A stretch of 64,000 nucleotides of DNA from Streptomyces marinisediminis (GCF_026262575.1 NZ_JAPKFL010000019.1:48106-112105); one strand, 5' to 3'. Positions 42,115-51,146 are shown, numbered from the stretch's first letter. Numbers and translations are program-made. The notes: generated from the letters alone by a model not told the origin.

Positions 42115-43209
42115 ATGGCCGAAACACGCGGGGAACCCGTCCTGATCATCACGGAGGACGCACCGCTCCTCGACGACCTGCTGCGGCTGTGCGCGGCCGC
42201 CGGGGCCGAGGCGGAGGTGGCCCACGGCGCGCCGGTGGACGAGCTGCGCTGGCGCGCGGCGCCCCTGGTGCTCGTGGGGGACGACCGGGCCGAACCGCTG
42301 CGGAGCTCGCGCGGCGGGCCGCCGCACCGGCCCGGCGTGCTGCTGGTCGGGCGGGATCTGGACGACCACGGGATCTGGCAGCGGGCCGTCCGGCTCGGTG
42401 CGGAGCAGGTCGTCTTCCTGCCCGACTCCGAGTCCTGGCTCGCCGGCCGCATCGCCGACGCCACCGAGGGGGTCGCGGAACCGGCGCTCACGGTGGGCGT
42501 GGTGGGCGGCCGCGGGGGCGCGGGCGCCTCGACGCTGGCCTGCGCCCTGGCCGTCACCGCGGCCGACCACGGCCGGCGCGCGGTACTCCTGGACGGCGAC
42601 CCCCTCGGCGGCGGCCTCGACGTCGTGTTGGGCGGCGAGTCCGCCGACGGGCTGCGCTGGCCCGCGTTCACCGGCTCGCGGGGCCGCGTCGGCGCCGCCG
42701 CCCTGGAGGAGTCGCTGCCCCTCCTCCACGGAGTGCGCGTCCTGAGCTGGGACCGCGCCGCGCCGACGGCGCTCTGCCCCGAGGCGATGCGCTCGGTGCT
42801 GGCGGCGGCCCGGCGACGGGGCGGCGTCGTCGTGGTCGACGTACCGCGCGGGCTGGACGAGTCGACGGCCGAGGCGTGGGCCCAGTTGGATGTGGCGCTG
42901 CTGGTCGTACCGGCCGAGCTGCGCGCCGTCGCCGCGTCCGGGCGGCTGGCCTCCCGGCTCTCGCTGGCCGTCCGGGACCTGCGGGCGGTGGTGCGCGGGC
43001 CGTTCACCGCCGGCCTGGACGGCCCCGAGATCGCCCGCCTGCTCGGGCTCCCGCTGGCCGGTGAGCTCCCGGCCGAGCGCGGCTTGTCGGCGGCCGTCGA
43101 CAGCGGTGTGCCACCCGGAGCGGCGGCGGGCGGCCCCCTCGCCCGCTTCTGCTCCGCCTTCTGGGAGCGGGCCCTGCCGGCTGGCGGCCGCGGGAGCGTG
43201 GCGGCATGA
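42115..43209 (+). CDS. ssd: Septum site-determining protein Ssd
   Basis: A 364-residue MinD/ParA-like protein of the actinobacterial Ssd family (Rv3660c type). The N-terminal 125 residues form a receiver-like domain (VLIITEDAPLLDDLLRL). The ATPase-like part starts TVGVVGGRGGAGASTLACAL near residue 127: the loop ends GAGAST rather than GKGKST, with the lysine replaced by Ala, which is typical of Ssd. In mycobacteria it affects septation and is encoded with the tad genes, probably positioning the pilus machinery. ATG 42115 has a GGAAGGAAAG RBS. The stop overlaps the tadA start (ATGA). Confidence 0.88.
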   Translation: MAETRGEPVLIITEDAPLLDDLLRLCAAAGAEAEVAHGAPVDELRWRAAPLVLVGDDRAEPLRSSRGGPPHRPGVLLVGRDLDDHGIWQRAVRLGAEQVVFLPDSESWLAGRIADATEGVAEPALTVGVVGGRGGAGASTLACALAVTAADHGRRAVLLDGDPLGGGLDVVLGGESADGLRWPAFTGSRGRVGAAALEESLPLLHGVRVLSWDRAAPTALCPEAMRSVLAAARRRGGVVVVDVPRGLDESTAEAWAQLDVALLVVPAELRAVAASGRLASRLSLAVRDLRAVVRGPFTAGLDGPEIARLLGLPLAGELPAERGLSAAVDSGVPPGAAAGGPLARFCSAFWERALPAGGRGSVAA

Positions 43210-44504
43210 GGACACTGCGCGAAACGCCCCGAGTACGCGTCGCGGAGGCCGGCGCCCTGCCGCCTCCGGCCGCGTCCCGCGTACCCGGATCCCCGCCGCT
43301 CCTCCCCGCCTCCGGCCCCGCGCCGCGGGCTCCCGGGTCCGGGCAGCCCTCCGCCGAACTGGTCGACGCCGTACGGCTGCGGCTCGCCGAGTCCGGGGGT
43401 GAGCCGACACCGGCCCGCGTGGCCGCCGCGCTGCGCGCCCAGGGACGACTGCTGGGGGACAGCACCGTGCTCGGCATCGTCGCCGCCCTGCGCTCCGAGC
43501 TCGTCGGCAGCGGCCCGCTCGAACCCCTCCTGGCGGACCCGGAAGTGACGGACGTCCTGGTCAACGGGCCTGACGAGGTGTGGGTCGACCGGGGCCACGG
43601 ACTGCGCCGCACCGGCGTCCGCTTCCCCGACGCCACCGCCGTGCGCCGCCTCGCCCAGCGGCTGGCGGCCGCGGCCGGGCGCCGCCTGGACGACGCCCGG
43701 CCGTGGGCCGACGCGCGCCTGCCCGACGGCACGCGCCTGCACGCCGTGCTGCCACCGGTCGCCGTCGGCGCACCGTGCCTGTCCCTGCGCGTGGTCCGGC
43801 CCCGGGCGTTCGACCTGGCCGAGCTGGTGGCCGCCGGCACGCTGCCGCCCGGCGGGGACCGGCTGCTGCGCGCCGTGGTGGACGCCCGGCTGTCCTTCGT
43901 CGTCTCCGGCGGCACGGGCAGCGGCAAGACGACGCTGCTGAGCACCCTCCTCGGCCTGGTGGGCCCGGGTGAACGGATCGTTCTCGCCGAGGACTCGGCC
44001 GAACTGCGTCCCGTCCACCCGCACGTCGTCCGCCTGGAGAGTCGGCCGCCCAACCAGGAGGGGGTCGGCCGGGTGAGTCTGCGGGACCTGGTGCGCCAGG
44101 CCCTGCGCATGCGCCCGGACCGCCTGGTCGTCGGCGAGGTCCGCGGCCGTGAGGTGGCCGACCTCCTCGCGGCCCTGAACACCGGCCACGAGGGCGGGTG
44201 CGGCACCGTGCACGCCAACGCCGCCGCCGATGTGCCCGCCCGTCTTGAGGCGCTGGGCATGACGGCCGGGCTGGACCGCGCGGCCCTCCACAGCCAGCTC
44301 GCCGCCGCCCTCGCGGTCGTCGTCCACCTGGCGCGCGACCGGTCCGGGCGGCGCCGGGTCGCCGAGGTGCACGTGCTGGAGCGGGCGGCGGACGGGCTCG
44401 TCCACACCGTTCCGGCGGCCGTGTGGGAGGCGGACGGGTTCGTCCGGGCCGCCGGCTGGACCCGGCTGCGGGAGCGCTGCGAGCGGGGCGGGGGCGCGCT
44501 GTGA
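43206..44504 (+). CDS. tadA: TadA/CpaF-type secretion ATPase
   Basis: A 432-residue hexameric secretion ATPase of the Tad (Flp pilus) system. Residues 1-50 are Pro/Ala-rich. The N-terminal domain includes LLADPEVTDVLVNG. Walker A is GGTGSGKTT near residue 235, the Asp box is IVLAEDSAELRP, Walker B is MRPDRLVVGEVRG, and the His box is GCGTVHANAA. All motifs are intact. It starts by overlapping ssd and ends overlapping tadB (GTGA), so the locus is one operon. Confidence 0.92.
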   Translation: MRTLRETPRVRVAEAGALPPPAASRVPGSPPLLPASGPAPRAPGSGQPSAELVDAVRLRLAESGGEPTPARVAAALRAQGRLLGDSTVLGIVAALRSELVGSGPLEPLLADPEVTDVLVNGPDEVWVDRGHGLRRTGVRFPDATAVRRLAQRLAAAAGRRLDDARPWADARLPDGTRLHAVLPPVAVGAPCLSLRVVRPRAFDLAELVAAGTLPPGGDRLLRAVVDARLSFVVSGGTGSGKTTLLSTLLGLVGPGERIVLAEDSAELRPVHPHVVRLESRPPNQEGVGRVSLRDLVRQALRMRPDRLVVGEVRGREVADLLAALNTGHEGGCGTVHANAAADVPARLEALGMTAGLDRAALHSQLAAALAVVVHLARDRSGRRRVAEVHVLERAADGLVHTVPAAVWEADGFVRAAGWTRLRERCERGGGAL

Positions 44505-45433
44505 CGGCGGTGGCCACGGGCGGGCCCGGAGTCGTCTACGCGGTGTTCGCCTGCCTGGGCGCGGCCGCCTGGCTGGCCCACCGCCCAGGCGGCGCCGCGC
44601 GCCGCGCCCGGCTGCTGCTCGGCGGCGGCACCGCGACGGCCGCGCACGCGCCCCCGGCGCCGCGGGCGGTCCCCGTGCCGCGTCGGCTGCTGCGGCACGC
44701 ACGGCGTGTCGGGCGGCGGCTGGGTCCGCACTGGCTGGCCGTCCCGACGGGTGCGCTGCTCGGCGTGGCCGGCGGTTCCGTGCTCCCGGCCCTGGTCGGC
44801 GTGGCGGCCGTGCCCGTCCTGGGGCGCTGGCTGGCACGCCGGGAGGCGGCACGGGCGGCGGAGCGTCGAGCGGCGGCCGTCGTCGAGCTGTGCGCGTCCG
44901 TCGCGGCCGAACTGCGCGCGGGACGCCAGCCGGAGCAGGCCCTGACCGCGGCGGGCGTGGACGCCGCGCTCGGGGACGCCGGGGCGGCCGTTGTGGCCGC
45001 CGCCCGCTTCGGCGGCGACGTCCCCGGGGCACTGCGCCGGGCCGCCCGGCAGGCCGGAGCCGAAGGACTGAACGGTGCCGCCGCCTGCTGGCGTGTCGCC
45101 GTGGACGGAGGCGCCGGGCTCGCCGACGGGCTCGACCGCGTCGCCGAGGCGCTGCGCGGGGAGCACGGTCAGCGCGAGGAACTGCGTGCCCAGTTGGCCG
45201 GGCCGCGGTCCACCGCCGCGGCGCTGGCCCTGCTGCCGGTCCTCGGCCTGCTGCTGGGCACCGCGATGGGCGCCCAGCCGCTGCGGTTCCTGTTCCACTC
45301 CCCGGCGGGCTGGGCGGTGCTGGGCGCCGCCATGCTCCTGGAGTGGGCCGGACTCGCGTGGACGGCGCGCATCGTCCGCACCGCCGAGGGCACGCGCCGG
45401 TCCCCACGGAAGGGGTCGGCCGATGACCGCTGA
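44501..45433 (+). CDS. tadB: TadB-like inner membrane platform protein
   Basis: A 310-residue T2SF-family membrane protein. An N-terminal hydrophobic helix is followed by a pair at residues 75-110 and a C-terminal pair (ALALLPVLGLLLGTAMG and GWAVLGAAMLLEWAG). The T2SF cytoplasmic domain between them has the characteristic AAAVVELCASVAAELRAGR and LDRVAEALRGEHG. It forms the assembly platform with TadC. GTG 44501 overlaps the tadA stop. Confidence 0.87.
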   Translation: MTAVATGGPGVVYAVFACLGAAAWLAHRPGGAARRARLLLGGGTATAAHAPPAPRAVPVPRRLLRHARRVGRRLGPHWLAVPTGALLGVAGGSVLPALVGVAAVPVLGRWLARREAARAAERRAAAVVELCASVAAELRAGRQPEQALTAAGVDAALGDAGAAVVAAARFGGDVPGALRRAARQAGAEGLNGAAACWRVAVDGGAGLADGLDRVAEALRGEHGQREELRAQLAGPRSTAAALALLPVLGLLLGTAMGAQPLRFLFHSPAGWAVLGAAMLLEWAGLAWTARIVRTAEGTRRSPRKGSADDR

Positions 45434-46292
45434 GGTCGTGCACAGCCTGTGGACGGCGGCGGCCCTGGTCCTCGCCGCGGCCCTGGCGGCGGGTCGGCTG
45501 CGGGCCCACCGGGCGCAGCGGGCCGGGCATCGGCGGCGGCGGGCCGTGCTGGGCGGCCCGGGCCGCCGCCCCACCCCGGGGCACAGCCGCCGTGCGCCGG
45601 ACGCGGGGCGGCGACGCCCGGGGCCCGGCCACCGCCCGGCGGGGTCGGCGCGACGGCGGCGTAGACGCCGGGTCGCCGCCCTCCCCGCGCCCGTGCGGGG
45701 CGCCCTCGCGGCCTGCGGCACGGGGGCCCTGGTGGCCGTCCTGGCCGGTGGGGTGACGGGCACGCTCGCCGGGCTCGCCGCCGCCTGCGGCCTGTGGTGG
45801 TGGCCGCGCGTACGGGCCGCCGGGCCCGACCGCCGGGCAGCCGCCGCGTTGGAGCGCGCGGTGGCGGCGCAACTGCCCCTGGCCGCCGAGTTGGTGGCGG
45901 CCTGCCTGGCCGCAGGTTCCTCGCCGCTCGACGCCGCCCGCGCCGTCGGCTCCTGCCTCGGCGGCCCGCTGGGCGACCGGCTCACGCGCACCTGCGACGA
46001 GCTGCGGCTGGGCGCCGAGCCGGCGCGGGCGTGGGCCCGGTTGGCGGAGCTCCCCGGCGCCGGGGTACTGGCCCGCTGCCTGGAACGGGCGCACGGTTCC
46101 GGAGCCCCGGCGGTGGCCCAGGTCGGGCGGCTCGCGGCCGAGTGCCGGGCGGGGTGGGCCCGGGCGGCACAGGCCCGCGCGCGGCGCGCCGGAGTGCTGG
46201 TCACCGGTCCCCTCGCCCTGTGCTTCCTGCCCGCCTTCCTCCTCGTCGGCGTGGCCCCGGTCGTCGTCGGCCTCGGCCGCTCGCTCCTGTGA
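45423..46292 (+). CDS. tadC: TadC-like inner membrane platform protein
   Basis: A 289-residue T2SF-family protein, overlapping tadB by 11 bp. It begins with a membrane helix and then a very Arg/Gly/Pro-rich stretch (residues 30-80) that is probably disordered. Two helices around 85-125, the T2SF domain (VAAQLPLAAELVAACLAAGS, then LAELPGAGVLARCLE) and a final membrane helix (GPLALCFLPAFLLVGVAPVV) follow. It is the partner of TadB. The stop is followed by 267 bp without a gene before the prepilin. Confidence 0.85.
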   Translation: MTAEVVHSLWTAAALVLAAALAAGRLRAHRAQRAGHRRRRAVLGGPGRRPTPGHSRRAPDAGRRRPGPGHRPAGSARRRRRRRVAALPAPVRGALAACGTGALVAVLAGGVTGTLAGLAAACGLWWWPRVRAAGPDRRAAAALERAVAAQLPLAAELVAACLAAGSSPLDAARAVGSCLGGPLGDRLTRTCDELRLGAEPARAWARLAELPGAGVLARCLERAHGSGAPAVAQVGRLAAECRAGWARAAQARARRAGVLVTGPLALCFLPAFLLVGVAPVVVGLGRSLL

Positions 46293-46559
46293 CCCCGACG
46301 CCCCGACGGACGAGCTCCCCGCCCACGACTTCTACGACGGCGCACCGAAGCTCGCAGCGGCTCACTTGGTCCCGGGCCCCGCCGGGCCTGCGGAGTCCCG
46401 CAGGCGCACACGAGCGCGCACGGTGCACGTCCCAGTGCCCACCGGCCTGCGAGGGCTCCACGGGCCGCACCCGACGACCGAGTCCCGCAAGGCCGCACGC
46501 GCCACTCCCGTAACCGATCAACCGACACTCCGACGATCGTTCCGACGAAAGGCAGACCC

Positions 46560-46808
46560 ATGAAGAACGTCCTGCGCGCCTCCGTGCCGACCGCGACCCA
46601 CCCCGTCCGGGGGAACCGCGCCCTGGCGCGGGCCCGGCGCGCCGTGCGCTCCCTGCGGCGGGACGCGGGCATGAGCACGGCCGAGTACGCCGTCGGCACG
46701 CTCGCGGCGTGCGGCTTCGCCGCCGTGCTGTACCAGGTGGTGACGAGCGACCCGGTCAGCTCGGCGATGCAGCGGCTGGTGGAGAAGGCCCTCAGTGCGA
46801 GCCTGTGA
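46560..46808 (+). CDS. Flp-type prepilin (DUF4244)
   Basis: An 82-residue prepilin-like protein. A basic leader of about 36 residues ends at RRDAG, and the mature hydrophobic segment MSTAEYAVGTLAACGFAAVL has the Glu at position 5 expected for class III/Flp prepilins. The cleavage site would be G|MSTAEY. This is the DUF4244 family found in actinobacterial tad loci and is the likely pilus subunit. The ATG at 46560 has a GAAAGG RBS. It overlaps the TadE-like gene by 14 bp. Confidence 0.87.
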   Translation: MKNVLRASVPTATHPVRGNRALARARRAVRSLRRDAGMSTAEYAVGTLAACGFAAVLYQVVTSDPVSSAMQRLVEKALSASL

Positions 46809-47160
46809 ACCGCGGGCCGACGACCGGGGCCAGGCCTCGGCCGAGCTGGCGGCCGTGGTCCCCACCCTGGCGCTCCTGGTCACGGTGTGCGTCTGGGGGC
46901 TGCTCACGGTCGGGGCGCAGATCCGGTGCCTGGACGCCGCCCGGGCCGGGGCGCGTGCGGCGGCCCGGGCGGAGCCGCTGGACGCGGTGCTGGCCACCGC
47001 CCGCTCCGCCGCGCCCCCGGCAGCCGCCGTCAGCGCGGAGCGGGAGGGAGCGCTGGTGCGGGTGCGGGTACGGGCCCAGTCGCCCGGGCCCGGCCCGCTG
47101 ACCCTCACGGTGAGCGGGGAGGCGGTGGCCCATGCGGAGGAGGGCGGACGCGGGCGCTGA
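46795..47160 (+). CDS. TadE-like pseudopilin
   Basis: A 121-residue TadE-family protein: GQASAELAAVVPTLALLVTV is the prepilin-like N-terminal helix with its Glu, followed by ARAGARAAARAE and a small beta domain. It probably acts as a minor pilin. GTG 46795 lies inside the 3' end of the prepilin gene, so it is likely coupled. Its stop overlaps the following gene by 29 bp. Confidence 0.85.
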   Translation: MRACEPRADDRGQASAELAAVVPTLALLVTVCVWGLLTVGAQIRCLDAARAGARAAARAEPLDAVLATARSAAPPAAAVSAEREGALVRVRVRAQSPGPGPLTLTVSGEAVAHAEEGGRGR

Positions 47161-47488
47161 TCCGCCGGCGGACCGCGGCTCGGCGACGGTGTGGGCGGTG
47201 GCGTGTGCGGCACTGCTGTGCACGGTGTTCACCGGCGTGCTCGCCGTGGGGCAGGTGGTGGCCGCGCGGCACCGGGCCGCGGCGGCGGCGGACCTGGCCG
47301 CGCTGGCGGCCGCCGACCACGCCCGGCTCGGTGAGCGCGCGGCCTGCGCCGTGGCGGAACGGGTGGCCGGAGCGCAGGGCGCCGTGGTCGTCCGGTGTGC
47401 GGTGCGGCTGCTCGTGGCCGACCTCACGGCCCAGGCCGGTTGGGGTCCGTACGACGTGCGGGCCCGCGCCCGGGCCGGTCCCGCCTCA
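47132..47488 (+). CDS. Rv3654c/TadF-like minor pilin; no stop codon at the expected end
   Basis: From ATG 47132 the first 110 residues match TadE/TadF-like proteins at the end of actinobacterial tad loci. They include RGSATVWAVACAALLCTVFT (single membrane helix), VAARHRAAAAADLAALAAAD and a Cys pair (RAACAVAERV, VVVRCAVRL). The normal proteins end soon after the WGPYDVRARARAG region. Here the frame stays open through the whole helicase gene on the opposite strand, to a stop at 49822 (896 codons). I limit the feature to the part that shows homology; the true 3' end is unknown. A lost stop or frameshift near 47480 is possible. Confidence 0.6.
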
Positions 47489-49954
47489 CTGTCCCCCGCA
47501 GCCCCGCAGCAACTCCGTCAGCACCCGGACGGCTCCTCGCTTGTGCAGCGGGTCGTTGCCGTTGCCGCACTTGGGGGACTGGATGCAGGACGGGCACCCG
47601 CTCTCGCACTCGCAGGCGTCGATCGCCTCCCGGGTCGCCGTCAGCCACTCCCGCGCGGTGTGGAAGGCCCGCTCGGCGAAGCCGGCCCCGCCGGGGTGGC
47701 CGTCGTAGACGAACACGGTGGGCAGGAGGGTGTCCGGGTGCAGCGGGACGGACACGCCTCCGATGTCCCAGCGGTCACAGGTGGCGAACAGCGGCAGCAT
47801 GCCGATGGACGCGTGCTCGGCGGCGTGCAGGGCGCCGCCGAGCACCTCCGGGGTGACGCCGGCGGCGTCGAGCTGGTCCTCGGTGAGCGTCCACCACACC
47901 GCGCGGGTGCGCAGGGTGCGCGGCGGCAGGTCCAGCCGCGTCTCGTTGAGCACCTCGCCGGTGACCAGCTTGCGGCGCAGGTAGGAGACGACCTGGTTGG
48001 TGACCTCCACGGAGCCGAACGCGAGCCGCGCGGCGCCCCACGGCACCTCGGTCTCCGTCTCCAGCACGGTGATCGCGGTGGTGTCGCGCGCCATGGTGGT
48101 CCACGGCGGGCTGGCCTGCTCCACCAGGGCCACGGGGCCGCCCTCGGCCTCCGCCAGCTCCAGGTGCCGCACCACGTAGGTGCGGCCCTGGTGCAGGTGG
48201 ACGGCGCCCTCGTGCACGGTGGTGTGCGCGGCCGCGGCGTCCACCGTGCCGAGCAGGCGCCCCGTGCCCTCTTCGACGACCTGCACCGGCCGTCCGCCCT
48301 GACCCCGGATGTCGGTGAGGTCGGCGGCCCGGCGGCGGCTGGTCCAGTACCAGGCGGCACCGCGCCGCCGCAGCAGCCGACGCTGCTGAAGCTGTGGTAT
48401 CAGCTCGGCGGCGGCCGGGGAGAACAGGGCGAGGTCGCCCTCGGTCAGCGGCAGCTCGGCCGCGGCGGCGCACAGGTGGGGCGCGAGCACGTACGGGTTG
48501 TCCGGGTCGAGCACGGTGGTCTCGACGGGCTTGCGGAAGAGGGCGTCGGGGTGGTGGACGAGGTAGGTGTCCAGCGGGTCGTCCCGGGCCACCAGCACCG
48601 CCAGCGCGCCCTGCCCCCGGCGCCCGGCCCGCCCGGCCTGCTGCCACAGCGAGGCCCGGGTGCCGGGGTATCCGGCCAGCAGCACGGCGTCCAGCCCGGA
48701 GACGTCCACCCCCAGCTCCAGCGCGCTGGTGGCGGCCAGGCCCAGCAGGTCTCCCGAGTGCAGCGCGCGCTCCAGCGCCCGGCGTTCCTCGGGCAGATAT
48801 CCGCCCCGGTAGGCCGCCACCCGTCCGGGCAGCGAGCGGTCGACCTCGGCCAGCCGGTCCTGGGCCAGCACCGCGATCAGCTCCGCGGCGCGCCGGGAGC
48901 GCACGAAGGCGACGGTGCGGACACCGCCGACGGCGAGGTCGGTCAAGAGCTCGGCCGTCTCGGCGGTCGCCGTGCGCCGCACCGGGGCGCCGCGCTCTCC
49001 GCGCAGCTCGGTCAGTGGTGGCTCCCACAGGGCGAACACCAGCTCACCGCGCGGCGAGGCGTCGTCGGTGACCTCGGTGACCGGCACCCCGGTCAGCCGG
49101 GACGCGGCCCGCCCGGGATCGGCGACGGTCGCGGAGGCGAGCAGGAACGTCGGCTCCGCTCCGTACCGCGCGGCCACCCGGCGCAGTCGGCGCAGCACGT
49201 GGGCGACGTGCGAGCCGAAGACGCCCCGGTAGGTGTGGCACTCGTCGACGACCACGTAGCGCAGCGCGCGCAGGAAGGAGGACCAGCGGGCGTGGCCGGG
49301 CAGGATGCCGCGGTGGAGCATGTCCGGATTCGTGAGCACGTAGTTGGCGTACTGCCGCACCCACTCGCGCTCCTCGGGCGGGGTGTCACCGTCGTAGACG
49401 GCCGGACGCACCGCCGTGCCCAGGGGGGCGGCCAGCTCGGCCAGGGCGCGCCGCTGGTCGGCGGCCAGCGCCTTGGTGGGGGAGAGGTACAGGGCCGTGG
49501 CCCCGCGCCCGCCGGGCCGCTCGGCGCCGTCCAGCAGCGCGCTGAGCACCGGCACGGCGTAGGCGAGCGACTTGCCGGACGCCGTCCCGGTGGCCACGAC
49601 GACGGACTCGCCGCGCAGCGCCCGCTCCGCGGTGCGCGCCTGGTGCTCCCAGGGGCGTCCGATGCCCGCGTCCGCCACCGCGTCGATCACTTCCGGCCGA
49701 ATCCGGGCTGGCCAGTCGGCATGACGTCCCGCGCGCGGGGGCAAGTGCTCCGTATGGGTGATGCGTGCGGAGCGGCGCGCCCCGGCGGTGAGCTGTTCGA
49801 GCACCGTCCGGGGCGGCACTGAGGCGGGCGTCGCCCCCGCCGGGGGCGGGCGTCGCCCGTCGACGCGCCCGTCGCGCCGCCTGTCAGGATTGCTGGCCAT
49901 CGGTACCGAGTGTGTCACTGGCGCGACGGACAATGGCGGCAAGGCGTCGTGCAC
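47486..49954 (-). CDS. DEAD/DEAH-box helicase with DUF1998-like zinc site (HRQ1/YprA-like)
   Basis: An 822-residue superfamily 2 helicase. Walker A is ATGTASGKS (residues 121-129), Walker B is VVVDECH, motif III is LLASATV, and the C-terminal RecA domain has AATSALELGVDVSG and QQAGRAGRRG. The C-terminus carries a four-Cys cluster (CECESGCPSC, PKCG) as in DUF1998/HRQ1-like helicases. It is probably a DNA repair helicase. GTG 49954 is used because family-like sequence (VHDALPPLSV, THSVPMA) begins there; ATG 49900 is an alternative. Its start region overlaps the promoter region of bldG on the other strand. Confidence 0.9.
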   Translation of the reverse strand: MHDALPPLSVAPVTHSVPMASNPDRRRDGRVDGRRPPPAGATPASVPPRTVLEQLTAGARRSARITHTEHLPPRAGRHADWPARIRPEVIDAVADAGIGRPWEHQARTAERALRGESVVVATGTASGKSLAYAVPVLSALLDGAERPGGRGATALYLSPTKALAADQRRALAELAAPLGTAVRPAVYDGDTPPEEREWVRQYANYVLTNPDMLHRGILPGHARWSSFLRALRYVVVDECHTYRGVFGSHVAHVLRRLRRVAARYGAEPTFLLASATVADPGRAASRLTGVPVTEVTDDASPRGELVFALWEPPLTELRGERGAPVRRTATAETAELLTDLAVGGVRTVAFVRSRRAAELIAVLAQDRLAEVDRSLPGRVAAYRGGYLPEERRALERALHSGDLLGLAATSALELGVDVSGLDAVLLAGYPGTRASLWQQAGRAGRRGQGALAVLVARDDPLDTYLVHHPDALFRKPVETTVLDPDNPYVLAPHLCAAAAELPLTEGDLALFSPAAAELIPQLQQRRLLRRRGAAWYWTSRRRAADLTDIRGQGGRPVQVVEEGTGRLLGTVDAAAAHTTVHEGAVHLHQGRTYVVRHLELAEAEGGPVALVEQASPPWTTMARDTTAITVLETETEVPWGAARLAFGSVEVTNQVVSYLRRKLVTGEVLNETRLDLPPRTLRTRAVWWTLTEDQLDAAGVTPEVLGGALHAAEHASIGMLPLFATCDRWDIGGVSVPLHPDTLLPTVFVYDGHPGGAGFAERAFHTAREWLTATREAIDACECESGCPSCIQSPKCGNGNDPLHKRGAVRVLTELLRGCGGQ

Positions 49955-50038
49955 GCTTGTACTGAAGTGATTGAATGCCCCTGCGGCTGCCGATCCATGG
50001 GGGGCGACCGCTCGCTAGCAAGGTGCTGGAGGATATCC

Positions 50039-50380
50039 GTGGACCTGTCCTTGTCGACCCGAACTGTCGGCGATCGCACGATCGTCGATGTTGGCGGCGA
50101 GATCGATGTGTACACCGCTCCCAAGCTGCGTGAGCAGCTCGTGGAGCTGGTGAACGATGGCAACTTCCACCTTGTCGTGGATATGGAGCGCGTCGAGTTC
50201 CTCGACTCCACCGGTCTCGGTGTGCTCGTCGGTGGGCTCAAGCGCGTACGGGCCCACGAGGGCTCACTGCGCCTGGTGTGCAACCAGGAGCGCATTTTGA
50301 AGATTTTCCGGATCACCGGTCTGACCAAGGTGTTCCCCATCCACAACTCGGTCGACGAGGCCGTCGCGGCCACCGACTGA
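50039..50380 (+). CDS. bldG: Anti-sigma factor antagonist BldG
   Basis: A 113-residue STAS-domain protein, recognisable as BldG. The phosphorylated serine is Ser57 in EFLDSTGLGVLVGG. BldG is required for aerial mycelium and antibiotic production; it binds anti-sigma factors when unphosphorylated. GTG 50039 has a GGAGG RBS. The next gene encodes its anti-sigma partner 100 bp downstream, usually co-transcribed. The helicase gene is divergent and its 5' end overlaps the bldG promoter region. Confidence 0.96.
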   Translation: MDLSLSTRTVGDRTIVDVGGEIDVYTAPKLREQLVELVNDGNFHLVVDMERVEFLDSTGLGVLVGGLKRVRAHEGSLRLVCNQERILKIFRITGLTKVFPIHNSVDEAVAATD

Positions 50381-50482
50381 CACGACTTCACCGGCCCCGG
50401 GCGGAGGCGCCCGGGGCCTGCTCCGAGCGCCCGGGTGCCGGGCCCCGGGGTGAGGCATCCGTACGACCTCCAGGGGGATGGC

Positions 50483-50926
50483 ATGGCCACCGTCGAACTG
50501 CGTTTCAGCGCGCTTCCGGAGCACGTACGGACGGCGCGGCTCGTCGCGGCCGCGGTCGCCCGCCGTGCCGGGGTGGACGAGGCCGTGCTCGACGAGGTGC
50601 GCCTGGCCGTCGGTGAGGCGTGCAGCCGCGCCGTGGGCCTGCACCAGCGCAGCGGTCTGGACTCCCCGGTGCGGGTGGCGCTGTGCGAGGACGAGAAGTC
50701 GTTCTCCATCGAGGTGGGCGACGACGCCTCGGCCGTCCGGGCGGTGCCCGGCGCGCGCGGCCGGGAGGCCGCCGAGTCGGCCCAGGAACCGCCGGCCGAG
50801 GCGGAGGTCGACATGGGCCTGGCCGTCATCAGCGGCCTCGTCGACGACGTCGAGGTCTCGGCGGACGAGCGCGGCGGCCTTATCCGCATGTCCTGGCCCA
50901 CGACGACGGCAGCCGTCCTGCCCTGA
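50483..50926 (+). CDS. RsbW-like anti-sigma factor (BldG partner)
   Basis: A 147-residue GHKL/HATPase_c_2 protein. The N-box region is DEVRLAVGEACSRAV and the second ATP-lid region is DMGLAVISGLVDDV, with the DxGxGL-type motif replaced by EVDMGL. The usual Asn of the N-box is not obvious, so its kinase activity may be atypical. It is the equivalent of the anti-sigma factor encoded after bldG in S. coelicolor (SCO3548). ATG 50483 has a GGGGG RBS. A strong hairpin terminator follows. Confidence 0.88.
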   Translation: MATVELRFSALPEHVRTARLVAAAVARRAGVDEAVLDEVRLAVGEACSRAVGLHQRSGLDSPVRVALCEDEKSFSIEVGDDASAVRAVPGARGREAAESAQEPPAEAEVDMGLAVISGLVDDVEVSADERGGLIRMSWPTTTAAVLP

Positions 50927-50941
50927 GCCCCCCGAACGTCG

Positions 50942-50980
50942 CGTTGACGGCGCATCCCCTCCGGGGGTGCGCCGTCAACG
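50942..50980 (+). terminator. Terminator of the bldG operon
   Basis: A 17-bp stem (CGTTGACGGCGCATCCCC against GGGGTGCGCCGTCAACG, one bulged A) with a TCCG loop, 16 bp past the anti-sigma stop codon. It is one of the strongest hairpins in the window. Confidence 0.85.
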
Positions 50981-51102
50981 TGTGCGCTGCCGCGGTACGC
51001 CCCCGTTGCCGGACGCGTCCCCGCGTCCGGGCCCGTGACCTCCGGCGGCGTGATCGGATTCCGGGATCTTCCGTGCTGAGCTGCCGATAAACCCTGAACC
51101 GG

Positions 51103-51146
51103 TGATCTTTTATTGAGATCATCCATTCGGGGTCAGGGAATTCCCT
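51103..51146. promoter_or_regulatory. Two palindromes upstream of hppA
   Basis: TGATCT-TTTATTG-AGATCA (51103-51121) and the perfect 12-bp palindrome AGGGAATTCCCT (51135-51146) lie in the AT-richer half of the 407-bp gap, about 190-230 bp before the hppA start. They are candidates for operator or leader elements. The rest of the gap shows no gene. Confidence 0.4.

Noticed and set aside
41853..46699. Two very long minus-strand frames (1413 and 1231 codons) across the tad locus
   Set aside because: They are antisense to ssd and tadA-tadC, have Arg/Pro/Gly-rich composition without domains, and are mirrors of the plus-strand bias.
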